A stretch of 64,000 nucleotides of DNA from Ornithobacterium rhinotracheale DSM 15997 (GCF_000265465.1 NC_018016.1:377501-441500), one strand, 5' to 3'. Counted from the stretch's first letter, positions 1-11,752 are shown. Numbers and translations are program-made. The notes: generated from the sequence alone by a model not told the origin.

Positions 1-138
1 TGCCGGGTTGCCCCATTCGGATATCTGCGGATCAACTCGTGTGTGCCAATCCCCGCAGCTTTTCGCAGCTTACCACGTCCTTCTTCGCCTCTCAAAGCCT
101 AGGCATCCGCCATACGCCCTTAACGATTTCTTCTAACC
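1..138 (-). rRNA. 23S rRNA, 5' end (partial)
   Basis: The complement reads as the conserved 5' end of 23S rRNA (AAGGGCGTATGGCGGATGCC). The gene continues off the left edge. The exact 5' end is an estimate within about 10 bases. It is the downstream part of an operon that starts near 2.6 kb and runs leftward. Confidence 0.93.
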
Positions 139-337
139 GCGCTCTTGTTCTCGGTTATTCTTATTTGCCTTGTTATATATTTCTTTATTTTACTAAATAT
201 CTAAATAATCAGCAAAACATCAACATACAACTTTTTTTTTGTTTGTTTTACTCGTTACTTCCTAAAATCTATTCTATTTTAGTTTGTTTTACTTCAGTAT
301 GCCAATGAACTTCTTTTTACCTCTCTCGAGATAATCG

Positions 338-411
338 TGGAGAATATCGGAGTCGAACCGATGACCTCCTGCGTGCAAGGCAGGCGCTCTAGCCAGCTGA
401 GCTAATCCCCC
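338..411 (-). tRNA. tRNA-Ala (TGC)
   Basis: A 74-nt cloverleaf folds on the minus strand. It has a 7-bp acceptor stem with two GU pairs, anticodon TGC and a T-arm with TTCGACT. CCA is not encoded. It lies in the 16S-23S spacer, the usual place for the Ile/Ala pair. Confidence 0.96.
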
Positions 412-499
412 ATTCTCTCTTTTCATCAAGAATTAGAATTAAAAATTAATCTTATCAATTCTCAACTTCTAGATTTTCCTCTTTTTCTTCCGTAACTTG

Positions 500-573
500 T
501 AGTCTCGGGCAGACTCGAACTGCCGACCTCTACATTATCAGTGTAGCGCTCTAACCAGCTGAGCTACGAGACT
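500..573 (-). tRNA. tRNA-Ile (GAT)
   Basis: A 74-nt cloverleaf on the minus strand has a perfect 7-bp acceptor stem (AGTCTCG with CGAGACT), anticodon GAT and a T-loop TTCGAGT. CCA is not encoded. It sits between 16S and tRNA-Ala in the rRNA operon spacer. Confidence 0.96.
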
Positions 574-695
574 TCTTTATTCTGTTACAGTCTTTCTTAT
601 TTTATATCTAAAGATATCTGAAAAATAAAAGCAAGTGTCGTTCTCAAAGTTATCTCTTATCGAGATTAAACCTCTCTTAGCGCGTTATGCTCTAT

Positions 696-2214
<1,519 letters not shown>

Positions 2215-2354
2215 TTCCTTAAATTTTGTAATTATAACGCTCAAAGTCCACCTCCTGATAACTCATCGAATTGACACTTGGCTTTTATTTTTCTTCTATC
2301 TTTTAATCTTAATGAACTTCTCTATCTTTCTCGCCTCATTTCTGAAAGCGGGTG

Positions 2355-2386
2355 CAAATATAGTAACTTTTTATTTCCTACCAAAA
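2355..2386 (-). promoter_or_regulatory. rRNA promoter P1
   Basis: On the minus strand TATATTTG (2355-2362) matches the Bacteroidota -7 box TAnnTTTG. TTTTGG lies 18-19 bases upstream as the -33 element. It is nearest to the 16S gene of three similar promoters. Confidence 0.75.
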
Positions 2387-2439
2387 CTTTTTTGAAGTTT
2401 TTTTTTGCCACCGAACCACCCTGAAATCGAAACGGACTG

Positions 2440-2470
2440 CAAAGATAACATCTTTTTCTTATCCTCCAAA
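2440..2470 (-). promoter_or_regulatory. rRNA promoter P2
   Basis: TATCTTTG at 2440-2447 (minus strand) has TTTTGG about 19 bases upstream (near 2466-2470). Box sequence and spacing match P1. Confidence 0.72.
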
Positions 2471-2545
2471 AAAATATTTCTTTTTTTTTGTTTTTTTTCA
2501 ATTTCTTTCTTTCAATGAACAAGCCTTTCTGTTTCAAAAGGAGTG

Positions 2546-2578
2546 CAAATATAGGTACTTCCTACCTTCCCCTCCAAA
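2546..2578 (-). promoter_or_regulatory. rRNA promoter P3
   Basis: TATATTTG at 2546-2553 (minus strand) has TTTGG about 20 bases upstream. It is the distal member of the tandem set. The three boxes are each followed by GCA and lie 85-106 bases apart. Confidence 0.7.
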
Positions 2579-3316
2579 TTTTTTATCCACTTTTTTCGTG
2601 TGTTTTTTACATATTTTTCGCAATTAGCTGTTTTTCTTTAATTTACAATTTGAAGTTTTTTATCATCTTCTAGAGATAATGGCTCTATTGGAGGATTTAT
2701 TAAGTACACTTACCAATAATTACCTTTAAATAATTTCAAAAACACATAAAAAAATAGCTTAATGATTGCTTAGTTATACATTAAGATGTGGATTGAGACC
2801 CTGTTTTTTTTTGAGATCATGAAACATGTTCAAAATGACAAAATGGGGAACACTAACTAACAGCCCCCTTTATTTATAGAACACCCTCGATTTTGTTTTG
2901 AACACCTTCATCATTGAGCTGGGAAGACTTCTACTTATTTATGTCGTATATTCTTTAGACTTTATACCAACACCATATATAGTATTTATTAAACGACAGA
3001 TCCAGCTAACAAACTATCCACATACATTCATAGTATAAAAACAGGCATCGAATAAACATCTACCTTCATTCTATCACTTATACCCCCACCTCAAAAAACT
3101 CACAAATAAATTCTTCGAAACAATGTTCAATTCAAAAAAAAAAAAAAAGACTGTTAATTTATAAAACTTTTTCAATCCAAATGGATTTGATTATCTGACA
3201 AATAAACACTAAGTGTCTGTTTTACAAATGACAACAATCATAACTAAAGAAATCTATATATTATGTTTTTTTTATTAAATTGGCTATAAAATTATATCTA
3301 AAAGGTATTTTCACAT
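2579..3316. other. intergenic stretch without a recognised gene
   Basis: About 740 bases of very AT-rich DNA separate the rRNA promoters from the divergent SusC operon. No convincing gene or RNA was seen, and no clear TAnnTTTG box precedes the SusC start. The operon may therefore use another sigma factor or a weak promoter. Confidence 0.6.
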
Positions 3317-6300
3317 ATGAAAAAAATTCTAATGAGCGCTATGGTTTGCTTCTTAAGCATTGGAGGATACAACTCCTATGTTTATGCGCAACAAAAGCCC
3401 TTAAACTATGAGGTTACGGTTTCTACTCCAATGCCGGAGCTACTAAAAGCTTTAGCTCAAAAATCTGGAGAACCAATTGAATTTAACGAGCAAGATCTAG
3501 AAGACATATATGTCTCTCCGTTAGATTTCAAGGGAATGACTGTGCTGCAAGCACTTTCGCAATTGACATCTAACTACCCTATTGAGGTAGTGAATGAAAA
3601 TGGGAAAATTCTTGTCCTTAGAGACTTCACGCGCAACGATCTTTTAGGACTGGACAACAAAGTTGATTTGAAATCTGTGGTAGTAACTGCTTTAGGTATT
3701 AAACGCGAGGAAAAAGCTTTGAGTTACAACACTCAAACCATTAATCAAGATGAAGTAAATACCGTAAAAAGCTCAAACTTTGTAAATAGCTTAAATGGTA
3801 AAGTTGCTGGAGTAACGATCAACCAAGGCTCTGCAGGTATGGGGAGTGCTGCCAAAGTGGTGATGCGTGGTGCTAAATCAATCGACAAGAGTAACAATGC
3901 CTTATATGTTGTAGATGGAGTGCCAATGCTTACAATGATTGGAAAACAAGGCGAAGGACAATTTGCTTCGAATGGTTCTACAGAAAGTACAGCAGACATC
4001 AATCCCGACGATATCGAAAGTATTACTGTTCTTACTGGGGCTTCGGCAGCGGCTCTTTATGGATCGGCTGCTGCCAATGGGGCAATTCTCATCACTACTA
4101 AAAAAGGAAAAGAAGGAAGATTTAGTGTAAGTATTTCATCTTCTACTCAATTTTCTGAACCTTTGATGTTGCCTAAGTTTCAAAATAAATATGGAAATGA
4201 TGGGCAAGTTCATTCTTGGGGGGCTCTTCTGCCTGAAAGTTATTCGAAATACAATCCTAAAGATTTCTTCCAAACACCTTATTCGTACATAAACTCATTC
4301 TCGGTTTCTGGCGGAACAGGAAGAAATCAATCTTATTTATCTGCTGCTAGCACCAATACTCAGGGTCTTGTTCCTAATAATAAGTATAATAGATACAACT
4401 TCAATTTTAGAAACACCACTCAATTCTTAAATGATAAGTTGAATATTGATCTTGCAGGAAATTATATTTTACAAGATAGCCGAAATATGATTAACCAAGG
4501 GGAATATATGAACCCGCTTGTAAGCGCTTATTTGATGCCGCGTGGATACACTATGGAAAAAGCTAAAGTGTATGAACAATTTAACCCAACTAGAAAAATC
4601 TACGAACAAGTTTGGGGAGATTTTAAAGGTACTGATGGCTTGTTTGGAGGAACATTTAGTGGTGATTATACTATGCAAAACCCTTACTGGACTGCCTACA
4701 GAAACTTGAGAGATAGTCGCCGTGAAAGAAATATTTTGAATTTGGGTATTTCTTATGAATTTATGAAATGGTCTAATTCTGAAAAATGGGATATTTCTGC
4801 TCGAGTAAAAACAGATAATACACATTATAAAGATACTGATAAAAGATTTGCCTCTACTCTATCTACTCTTGATATGAGCAAAAATGGTTTCTTCGGGTTA
4901 TCACAAGGTGTGGAAAGACAAAATTATGCAGATGTATTGACTAATTTCACTAAAAACTTTACGACTGGTTTAGGCAAAATGTCATTGATGGCAAACATCG
5001 GAGCCTCTATCCAAGATACAAGAGTAGACGGCAGTTTCTATAGCGGTCCGCTTCGTGTAAATGGTATTGCGAATGTATTCAACACATTCAATATTGATCA
5101 AGGTGCTGATAAAACAAAACCTGGACAAGTGGGATGGAAAGAACAAACGCAATCGGTTTTTGGAAGTTTGGAGTTAGGTTTTAGAAATTGCCTATACTTA
5201 ACTTTGACTGGAAGAAATGACTGGGCTTCTCAATTAGCTAATTCATCTCAAAGCTCTTTCTTCTATCCATCAGTTGGTCTTTCTGGAATCATTACAGAAA
5301 TGCTTAATCCAGAAACAAAAGCTGCATTAAAGCCTGTAATTTCTTATTTTAAAGTTCGTGCCGCATACAGCTCGGTGGGTTCTCCATTTAGCAGATGGCT
5401 TACAATGCCTACCTATGAGTTTAATGAAGATTCTAAAACTTGGAAAAATGTGGCATATTTCCCAATCGGAGATTTAAAACCTGAAAGAACTAATTCTTAC
5501 GAAGTGGGTATTTCATCTAAATGGATTAATCGAAAAGTTAGTTTAGACGCCACTTACTATATCGCAGACACAGAAAACCAAACTATAAAAGCTGCAATTT
5601 CACCATCTACTGGTTATGATGCCATGTTTTTGCAAACTGGTAAAGTAAGAAACAGTGGGGTCGAATTAGGCTTAGGACTCGACTTAGATTTCTCTAGCAA
5701 TGTTTCGCTTAATAGCTACTTCACTATGAGCTATAACAAAAACGAAATCTTAGAGCTTTTGGAAGATTACACCAACCCTGTAACTGGTCAAAAGGAAAGT
5801 AGAGATTTCCTAGATAAATTCTCTTTTGGACCACTCGTTTATCGTTTAACAACGGGAGGAACTCTGGGAGATATTTACTCTCAAGCTGATTTCAGAAGAG
5901 ACGGAGATGGAAATATTTTTGTAGATTCTGGAGGAAATTTAGCTACAGAAAACTTTACCAACGGACAATTGAAAAAATTAGGTAGCGTATTGCCTAAATA
6001 TAACTTAGGATGGAGAAACGACTTAAAAATAAATAACTTTACAATCGGAGCAGTACTTAATGGTAGAATTGGCGGCGTAGTAGTTTCTATGACAGAGGCT
6101 GCATTAGACCACTATGGTGTTTCTCAGAGATCAGCTGAAGCCAGAGATCGTGGAGGCGTTGAAGTAAACGGAGTTAAGATGAGTGCTCGTAATTATTACG
6201 AAGTTTTAGGAAAGGCTAGATTACCGCAATATTACACCTACTCTGCTACAAACTTTAGACTCCAAGAGGCTTACATATCTTATCATGTGCCTAAGAAAAT

Positions 6301-6481
6301 GATCAACAACTTTGTGGACTTAACAGTTTCCATTACTGGAAATAACCTATTTATGATTTATTGCAAAGCTCCATTTGATCCTGAATCTATCTCAACCACA
6401 GGAAACTACACCCAAGGTTTAGATTACTTTATGTTACCAACTTTAAGAAGCATAGGTCTTAGTCTCAAGGCTAAATTTTAA
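3317..6481 (+). CDS. SusC/RagA-family TonB-dependent glycan transporter
   Basis: A 1054-residue outer-membrane protein that would import oligosaccharides with the SusD partner encoded 11 bases downstream. A signal peptide ends near YVYAQ. Residues about 30-102 look like an STN domain (secretin/TonB N-terminal). A TonB-box and plug region follows from about 115 (DLKSVVVTALGIKREE, then NGKVAGV and YVVDGVPM), and the rest is a beta-barrel ending in an aromatic-rich strand (LSLKAKF). The usual carboxypeptidase-regulatory-like domain of SusC proteins is not visible. STN domains in this family normally talk to a FecR anti-sigma factor, but no sigma/FecR pair is encoded nearby. First gene of a six-gene operon with 11-17 base gaps. 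Confidence 0.93.
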   Translation: MKKILMSAMVCFLSIGGYNSYVYAQQKPLNYEVTVSTPMPELLKALAQKSGEPIEFNEQDLEDIYVSPLDFKGMTVLQALSQLTSNYPIEVVNENGKILVLRDFTRNDLLGLDNKVDLKSVVVTALGIKREEKALSYNTQTINQDEVNTVKSSNFVNSLNGKVAGVTINQGSAGMGSAAKVVMRGAKSIDKSNNALYVVDGVPMLTMIGKQGEGQFASNGSTESTADINPDDIESITVLTGASAAALYGSAAANGAILITTKKGKEGRFSVSISSSTQFSEPLMLPKFQNKYGNDGQVHSWGALLPESYSKYNPKDFFQTPYSYINSFSVSGGTGRNQSYLSAASTNTQGLVPNNKYNRYNFNFRNTTQFLNDKLNIDLAGNYILQDSRNMINQGEYMNPLVSAYLMPRGYTMEKAKVYEQFNPTRKIYEQVWGDFKGTDGLFGGTFSGDYTMQNPYWTAYRNLRDSRRERNILNLGISYEFMKWSNSEKWDISARVKTDNTHYKDTDKRFASTLSTLDMSKNGFFGLSQGVERQNYADVLTNFTKNFTTGLGKMSLMANIGASIQDTRVDGSFYSGPLRVNGIANVFNTFNIDQGADKTKPGQVGWKEQTQSVFGSLELGFRNCLYLTLTGRNDWASQLANSSQSSFFYPSVGLSGIITEMLNPETKAALKPVISYFKVRAAYSSVGSPFSRWLTMPTYEFNEDSKTWKNVAYFPIGDLKPERTNSYEVGISSKWINRKVSLDATYYIADTENQTIKAAISPSTGYDAMFLQTGKVRNSGVELGLGLDLDFSSNVSLNSYFTMSYNKNEILELLEDYTNPVTGQKESRDFLDKFSFGPLVYRLTTGGTLGDIYSQADFRRDGDGNIFVDSGGNLATENFTNGQLKKLGSVLPKYNLGWRNDLKINNFTIGAVLNGRIGGVVVSMTEAALDHYGVSQRSAEARDRGGVEVNGVKMSARNYYEVLGKARLPQYYTYSATNFRLQEAYISYHVPKKMINNFVDLTVSITGNNLFMIYCKAPFDPESISTTGNYTQGLDYFMLPTLRSIGLSLKAKF

Positions 6482-6492
6482 ATTTAAAAAAA

Positions 6493-8034
6493 ATGAAAAA
6501 GTTACTATTATTAATAAGCTCCTTATTATTTACAAATTGTATAAATAATTTTGATGAAATAAATAAAAACCCTTATGGAGTTGGGGATAAAGAATTGGAT
6601 CGGGTAACAACTGGAGGTAACGAATTGCTTTCACTCCAAAAACTTGTCTTGCCACAACAAGAAAACTCCTACCAGATGTGCTTTGATTTATTTGCTACTG
6701 GATACGCTGGTTATGCATCACAAACCAAGCACTTCAATGATTATCCCGTATACAATCCTAGAACCGGATGGGTAGATTATGTGTTTGATGATACTTATCC
6801 AAAAATCTATACAGGATATTACAAATTAAGAGGATTGTCTAAAGGCGATTTCAACAAGCCATATTTTGCGTTAGCAACAATTTACAGAGTTGCCATCACC
6901 CATTGGTTGACTGACACTTATGGACCTCTACCGTATACTAAAATGCAAGAGGGTAAAAAAGAAATACCATACGACACTCAAAGAGATTTGTATCTTGCAA
7001 TGATTAATGATTTAAAACAAGCATCTGAGGCTTTAAGTAAAATAGATCCTTCTGATCGCCAATACGCACCCTACGACATGGTATACGAAGGAGACATGTC
7101 TAAATGGGTGAAATATGCAAACTCTCTGCTATTGAGAATAGCCATAAGAATGTCTGATGTCGATGCCACTAAAGCCAAAGAAGTAGCTGAATATGCCATA
7201 AAACATGGCGTGATAGAAACAAATTCGGATAATGCTTCTTTAAAAACTACAGACAACTCTGTATTTAAAATGAGTTCAATATGGGGAGATTCAAGAGTTG
7301 GTGCCGATATTGCCAATTACATGAATGCTTATAAAGACCCTCGTAGAGAAAAATATTTTACAGCGGTAAATAGCAGAACAGATGAAAACAAGTTTTTTGG
7401 ACTAAGAACTGGAACTTTCAATACTCCAGAAAAAGCACATTACTCTCTTCCAAACATACAAAAAGATTCACCAATCGTTTGGCTCTCAGCTGCAGAAGTC
7501 TCTTTCTTAAAAGCAGAAGGAGCATTAAAAGGCTGGGCTATGAATGGAAATCCAAAAGACTTATATGAAAAAGGCATTCAACTATCATTCGAGCAATGGG
7601 GAGCAACTGTTGGAGAATATTTAAATTCCGAATCTCAAGTTAATGGGTTTCAAGACAATCTCAACCCTGCTTTAAACGACAATTCTTTTTCAAGTGCAAT
7701 TACAGTAAAATGGGATGATGCTACAACTCAAGATCAAAAATTAGCTAAAATCATCACTCAAAAATGGATTGCGATGTTTCCTTACGGAGGACAAGAAGCA
7801 TGGGCTGAATGGCGTAGAACAGGTTATCCTAACCTAATGCCTGCTAAAGAAAATAATAGTGGCGGTATCATTTCAACAGTAACTCAAGTAGAGGGGAAAG
7901 ATACAGGAGGAATGAGACGCTTGCCATTCTCTCGTTCTGAGTATAAGGATAACCCTGCTTATATCTTGCAAGCAGTGGGATATCTAAAAGGACCAGATAC
8001 AGGAGCTACTGATTTGTGGTGGGTAAAAAAATAA
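6493..8034 (+). CDS. SusD/RagB-family surface glycan-binding lipoprotein
   Basis: A 513-residue lipoprotein with signal sequence and lipobox LFTNC (Cys16). Length, the helical repeat-like middle and the Trp/Tyr-rich C-terminus (EAWAEWRRTGYPNL) fit the SusD-like family, which caps the SusC barrel and captures glycans at the cell surface. It starts 11 bases after susC and is surely co-transcribed with it. The start region is A-rich with no Shine-Dalgarno sequence. Substrate cannot be read from SusD itself; the GH18 genes downstream point to N-glycans. Confidence 0.93.
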   Translation: MKKLLLLISSLLFTNCINNFDEINKNPYGVGDKELDRVTTGGNELLSLQKLVLPQQENSYQMCFDLFATGYAGYASQTKHFNDYPVYNPRTGWVDYVFDDTYPKIYTGYYKLRGLSKGDFNKPYFALATIYRVAITHWLTDTYGPLPYTKMQEGKKEIPYDTQRDLYLAMINDLKQASEALSKIDPSDRQYAPYDMVYEGDMSKWVKYANSLLLRIAIRMSDVDATKAKEVAEYAIKHGVIETNSDNASLKTTDNSVFKMSSIWGDSRVGADIANYMNAYKDPRREKYFTAVNSRTDENKFFGLRTGTFNTPEKAHYSLPNIQKDSPIVWLSAAEVSFLKAEGALKGWAMNGNPKDLYEKGIQLSFEQWGATVGEYLNSESQVNGFQDNLNPALNDNSFSSAITVKWDDATTQDQKLAKIITQKWIAMFPYGGQEAWAEWRRTGYPNLMPAKENNSGGIISTVTQVEGKDTGGMRRLPFSRSEYKDNPAYILQAVGYLKGPDTGATDLWWVKK

Positions 8035-8049
8035 TTTAAATAAATAAAC

Positions 8050-9099
8050 ATGAAACTAAGTAATAAATATTTTGGATTAATTTTATTAGCAATCACAGGG
8101 CTCTCTTCCTGCGACACCGAAACCGAATCCATAAACATAATTGAACCAAAGAGAGAAATCGACACATCTTTTCTAAAAGACTATAAAAAAGATCTTTCTT
8201 CTAGAAAAGTGAGTGTGGGAGCCATTTATGATTGGGGAATATTAAATCAAAGTAATTTAATATTCACACCAGATAGTTTAGACATTATCGTCGTTAAGAA
8301 CAATTACTTTGAGCTAACGCCTCACCAACAGTCGGATCTAAAAGAAGTCAAAGAGAAAAAAGCCACTAAAGTTTTGATTGGAGCTGATTTTAACAGCTTT
8401 GTTGAAGAAATGAAGCAATGGCACGATAAAACTTTAGAAAAAAGGCTTGCTGAAAAAGAAAAAGAATTGTCCATTGCCAATGATGTTATCGATAATTACA
8501 AAAGAGAAGACATCATGAACAAAATAAAATCAAGAACAATCGAAGATTACAAAACCTTAACACAAAACAAGATTAAAAGCCTAATTAGCTCAAATCTAAA
8601 AGCATTGGGAGAAAATGATTTTGATGGCATGAGTATCGAATTACCAGAAATTTACGAAAATGATTTCATTAAAGGTTTATGCGTCGAAGCCATAACAGCC
8701 ATTACTGCAAAGCTTGATCAATCCAAACTTTTAATCATAGAAAATCCTATCGAAAAAATGGAGCAAAATACTAGAGCCAATTTACTTGTTTCTAAAAAAT
8801 CATCTGGCAGTGCTTCTTTAGGGTTTTATGAAACACAAGCAGAAATTTTCGCACCACAAAGATATATGGCTTCGATTGACTTTACAGAAGATCCTGAAAC
8901 ATTAGGTGCTGGGTTCAATGATTCTAAAATTTTCAACCCATCAGGTAATTTATCTAAAATTCAAGATATCGTACACTGGCAAGCAGCTAATAATTCAGGA
9001 GTAATGTTCTACCATATTGAAAAGGATTATACTAATATTAAGAACAAGAACGCATACAATACATTAAAAAATGCTATCAATCAAATTCAAAAAAATTAA
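8050..9099 (+). CDS. GH18-like lipoprotein, probably non-catalytic glycan binder
   Basis: A 349-residue lipoprotein (lipobox LSSC, Cys21) with a GH18-type barrel pattern. The position of the GH18 catalytic motif DGxDxDxE reads DGMSIELPE from Asp192: the second Asp is Ser195, the third is Glu197 and the catalytic Glu position is Pro199. By analogy with GH18-like surface proteins paired with active endoglycosidases in other Bacteroidota N-glycan loci, it probably binds glycan and does not cut it; this role is inferred. It lies between susD and a LamG-domain gene in the same operon. The glutamate at 200 leaves a small chance of unusual activity. Confidence 0.72.
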   Translation: MKLSNKYFGLILLAITGLSSCDTETESINIIEPKREIDTSFLKDYKKDLSSRKVSVGAIYDWGILNQSNLIFTPDSLDIIVVKNNYFELTPHQQSDLKEVKEKKATKVLIGADFNSFVEEMKQWHDKTLEKRLAEKEKELSIANDVIDNYKREDIMNKIKSRTIEDYKTLTQNKIKSLISSNLKALGENDFDGMSIELPEIYENDFIKGLCVEAITAITAKLDQSKLLIIENPIEKMEQNTRANLLVSKKSSGSASLGFYETQAEIFAPQRYMASIDFTEDPETLGAGFNDSKIFNPSGNLSKIQDIVHWQAANNSGVMFYHIEKDYTNIKNKNAYNTLKNAINQIQKN

Positions 9100-9112
9100 T
9101 AATCGGATTTTT

Positions 9113-10315
9113 ATGAAATTAAAAAATATTTTTCTAGGAATGCTCTGCTTCTCGTTATTTTTGGCATGTGAAGATGATAACGATACAGGGCAGGGGTTAG
9201 GATCTGGCTACGACCAGTCTGCGGCTCTCTATAGTGTAAAAGGTAATAACAAAAATGTAGCATCGACCTACACTGCTGTTGGCATGACTGCTGATATTTC
9301 TAAGCCTGAAACAACGGAAACTTTCAAATATATGTTTTCTTTATTCAAAGAAAATAATGACGAGGACATAGTTATCAACATTGATTACAATCCAGATGCG
9401 GTAGCGAAGTACAATAAAACTTACAATAAAAACTACGAACTACTACCTAAAGACAAAGTAAGTTTCAGCAAAGAATTGACAGCAAGCAAAGGAAATGTAA
9501 ATTCAAATTATGGTGAATTAAGTATTACTGCAGACAATGAATTAGTGGAAGGAAAAACCTATATGATAGCTCTTACAGCATCTACAAGCAGTGATGTTAA
9601 AGTACTAGAAAATGCCAATACTTTGTTGTACACCGTTGTGAGAAAAAGAGGAAAAATTGAATCTTCATTTGAACTCACAAGAGAAAACTTTATGTATATT
9701 GATGGAGAGCGTTATCTCCAATCCATAGGAGGACAATTTACAATGGAAGCCCTAGTATATGTAAATCGTTTTCGTGGTGATGGAGATATGGGAGAAGCTG
9801 GGATCTCTACCCTAATGGGTACCGAAGGGAAAGCTTTATTAAGATTTGGAGACTCAAGCGTTCCTCCAAACCATCTACAAGCAATTGGGCAAGATATAGG
9901 CATAGATTTTAAAACTAAAAAATGGTATCACATTGCGGTCGTAGTAGACAACAATAGCGGAAAATCTACTGCTTATGTAAATGGTAAAAAAATCATGAAC
10001 TACAATAGTGCAAATACACTCTCCGAATTCTTAATTGGAAAAAGCTGGAGCGAAAATAGAGGTATTGATGCTAAACTTGCCGAGGTAAGGTTATGGAATT
10101 CTTTAAGAACAGCACAACAAATCAAGGACAATATGCTTGGCGTAGATCCTGGCGAGTCAAAACTATATGCATATTGGAAAATGAATCTAGTAGAAGATAA
10201 TAAAATCGTTGACGCATCTGGACACAACAGACATTTAACTTTGGCAAATCAACAAAATGAGAGTACTCAAAAAATAACATTGACTCCAGAAGACGGAATC
10301 GAAATCGAACCTTAA
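9113..10315 (+). CDS. LamG/concanavalin-like surface lipoprotein with N-terminal DUF1735-type domain
   Basis: A 400-residue lipoprotein. The start at 9113 is chosen because it places the signal sequence and lipobox LFLAC correctly; an upstream in-frame ATG at 9071 overlaps the previous gene. Residues about 30-170 resemble the DUF1735 (BT_3987-like N-terminal) domain of PUL lipoproteins. Residues about 185-385 carry a LamG-like jelly roll (WYHIAVVVDNNSGKSTAYVNGKK, shortened: WYHIAVVVDN then AYVNGK, and AEVRLWNSLRTAQQI). The likely role is surface glycan binding next to the SusCD transporter. It is fourth in the operon, 13 bases from each neighbour. Confidence 0.8.
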   Translation: MKLKNIFLGMLCFSLFLACEDDNDTGQGLGSGYDQSAALYSVKGNNKNVASTYTAVGMTADISKPETTETFKYMFSLFKENNDEDIVINIDYNPDAVAKYNKTYNKNYELLPKDKVSFSKELTASKGNVNSNYGELSITADNELVEGKTYMIALTASTSSDVKVLENANTLLYTVVRKRGKIESSFELTRENFMYIDGERYLQSIGGQFTMEALVYVNRFRGDGDMGEAGISTLMGTEGKALLRFGDSSVPPNHLQAIGQDIGIDFKTKKWYHIAVVVDNNSGKSTAYVNGKKIMNYNSANTLSEFLIGKSWSENRGIDAKLAEVRLWNSLRTAQQIKDNMLGVDPGESKLYAYWKMNLVEDNKIVDASGHNRHLTLANQQNESTQKITLTPEDGIEIEP

Positions 10316-10328
10316 AATTTAAATTAAA

Positions 10329-11735
10329 ATGAAAAAAATAATTATAAGTATACTAGCAATTTTCAGCATTCTATACGCTTGTAAAGAAGAAGATTTCGTT
10401 CTTCCTCAGCCAGAAAGTAAAATGATTGCTAATGGAGAAAATAAGATTTTCAATAAAGCAAATCCATCAGAAGACTATACCAAAGCTACAGGAGACGAAT
10501 CCATAAACTTAGTGGTAGAATTAAATAGCGAAGTGAGTATAAACACTCCGATAACAATTGCAAACGAATCTCAGACTGAAAAAATAGTTGAAAAATTTAA
10601 AAAATTTAAAAACACTAAGGATTATCAAATTCTACCGACAGATTATTATGAAATTTCAGAAGGAACGCTCACCGCAGGTACTAAATCTACCGAGTTGCAA
10701 GTAGATATTAAATCTTATGCAGATTTACCTCAAGGAAATTATGTATTACCTATTCAGATAGATGTTAATGGAAAATCACTGAATCACATCATTTTAATTT
10801 CTAAAGACGCAGAGTATGTTGCACTTTCAGATCAAAATCCAAAACCAATGCCATCTGGGGAATATAGTTGTCCAGATCGTAAAAAACCAATGAAAATGGT
10901 AGCGTATGTTGAAACTAATGATTTCGACATTCGTAACATGGGACAATTTTTATTAAGTGAAAGTAATCAACCCGTTTTTGATATGGTGGTACTTTTTGCT
11001 GCGAATATGAATTATGATGCAGCAACAGGTAAAAGACATATTTTCTTTAATGATAAATTAAAGCCTTTGGTAGATAATCCAGAAATTTACTTCAAACCTT
11101 TACAAGATCGTGGTATAAAAGTAATTATTGATATTTTACCAAACCACCAAGGTGTAGGCTATGAAAACTTCCAGAGCTATGATGAAGCTTTAGAATTTGC
11201 CAAAGAATTGAAAAGAGTCACCGATAAAATTGGGATAGATGGATGGGACATTGATGAAGAATACGCAGATTATTTTAAACAGCCTGGTCTCAGAAAAAAA
11301 GGTTCTACTTCATACATGTGGTATATCAAAGCTATGAAAGAAGTAATGCCAGATAAATTGCTTACACTCTACGATTATGGACATAGAATTGGATTCAAAG
11401 CACAAACAGATGATGGTAAAAATGTCACTGAATTGATTGATTACACTTGGTCTGATTATGGCGTTTCTGGGGCTTCTGGAATAGGTGTAGAACCTGCGAG
11501 ATATGGAGCAAGATCAATCGAAGCCAATCACTCTTTAAACCCAAGATGGGTACAAAGAGCTGCACAATATAATTTAGAAAAATGCAATGGAATCCAAATG
11601 ATTTTCAACATCAAAGGAGAAGCCATAAGAAGTGGTTCTGCTCAAAAAGCACTTAGTGCTGCTACACAATTATTCTATGGGCAGTCTTGCAAATTTGTAG
11701 GAAAATACCATAAAGGTCCCAAAGATTTTAAATAA
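10329..11735 (+). CDS. GH18 endo-beta-N-acetylglucosaminidase-like lipoprotein
   Basis: A 468-residue lipoprotein (lipobox LYAC). An N-terminal DUF1735-like domain (about 50-150) is followed by a GH18 barrel. The catalytic motif DGxDxDxE is complete: Asp304-Gly-Trp-Asp-Ile-Asp-Glu-Glu311. This layout is that of the BT3987 type of secreted endoglycosidases, which cleave the chitobiose core of N-glycans by substrate-assisted catalysis. The operon therefore probably releases N-glycans from glycoproteins outside the cell and imports them through SusCD. The preference for high-mannose or complex glycans cannot be told. It pairs with the degraded GH18-like gene two positions upstream. Confidence 0.85.
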   Translation: MKKIIISILAIFSILYACKEEDFVLPQPESKMIANGENKIFNKANPSEDYTKATGDESINLVVELNSEVSINTPITIANESQTEKIVEKFKKFKNTKDYQILPTDYYEISEGTLTAGTKSTELQVDIKSYADLPQGNYVLPIQIDVNGKSLNHIILISKDAEYVALSDQNPKPMPSGEYSCPDRKKPMKMVAYVETNDFDIRNMGQFLLSESNQPVFDMVVLFAANMNYDAATGKRHIFFNDKLKPLVDNPEIYFKPLQDRGIKVIIDILPNHQGVGYENFQSYDEALEFAKELKRVTDKIGIDGWDIDEEYADYFKQPGLRKKGSTSYMWYIKAMKEVMPDKLLTLYDYGHRIGFKAQTDDGKNVTELIDYTWSDYGVSGASGIGVEPARYGARSIEANHSLNPRWVQRAAQYNLEKCNGIQMIFNIKGEAIRSGSAQKALSAATQLFYGQSCKFVGKYHKGPKDFK

Positions 11736-11752
11736 TTAAAAATTTAATAAAA

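Noticed and set aside
4469-4825. 118-codon minus-strand frame within the SusC gene
   Set aside because: It lies antisense to a well-supported gene, with composition that mirrors the sense codons.
9071-9112. Upstream start for the LamG lipoprotein
   Set aside because: It would place 14 extra residues before the signal sequence and overlap the previous gene.
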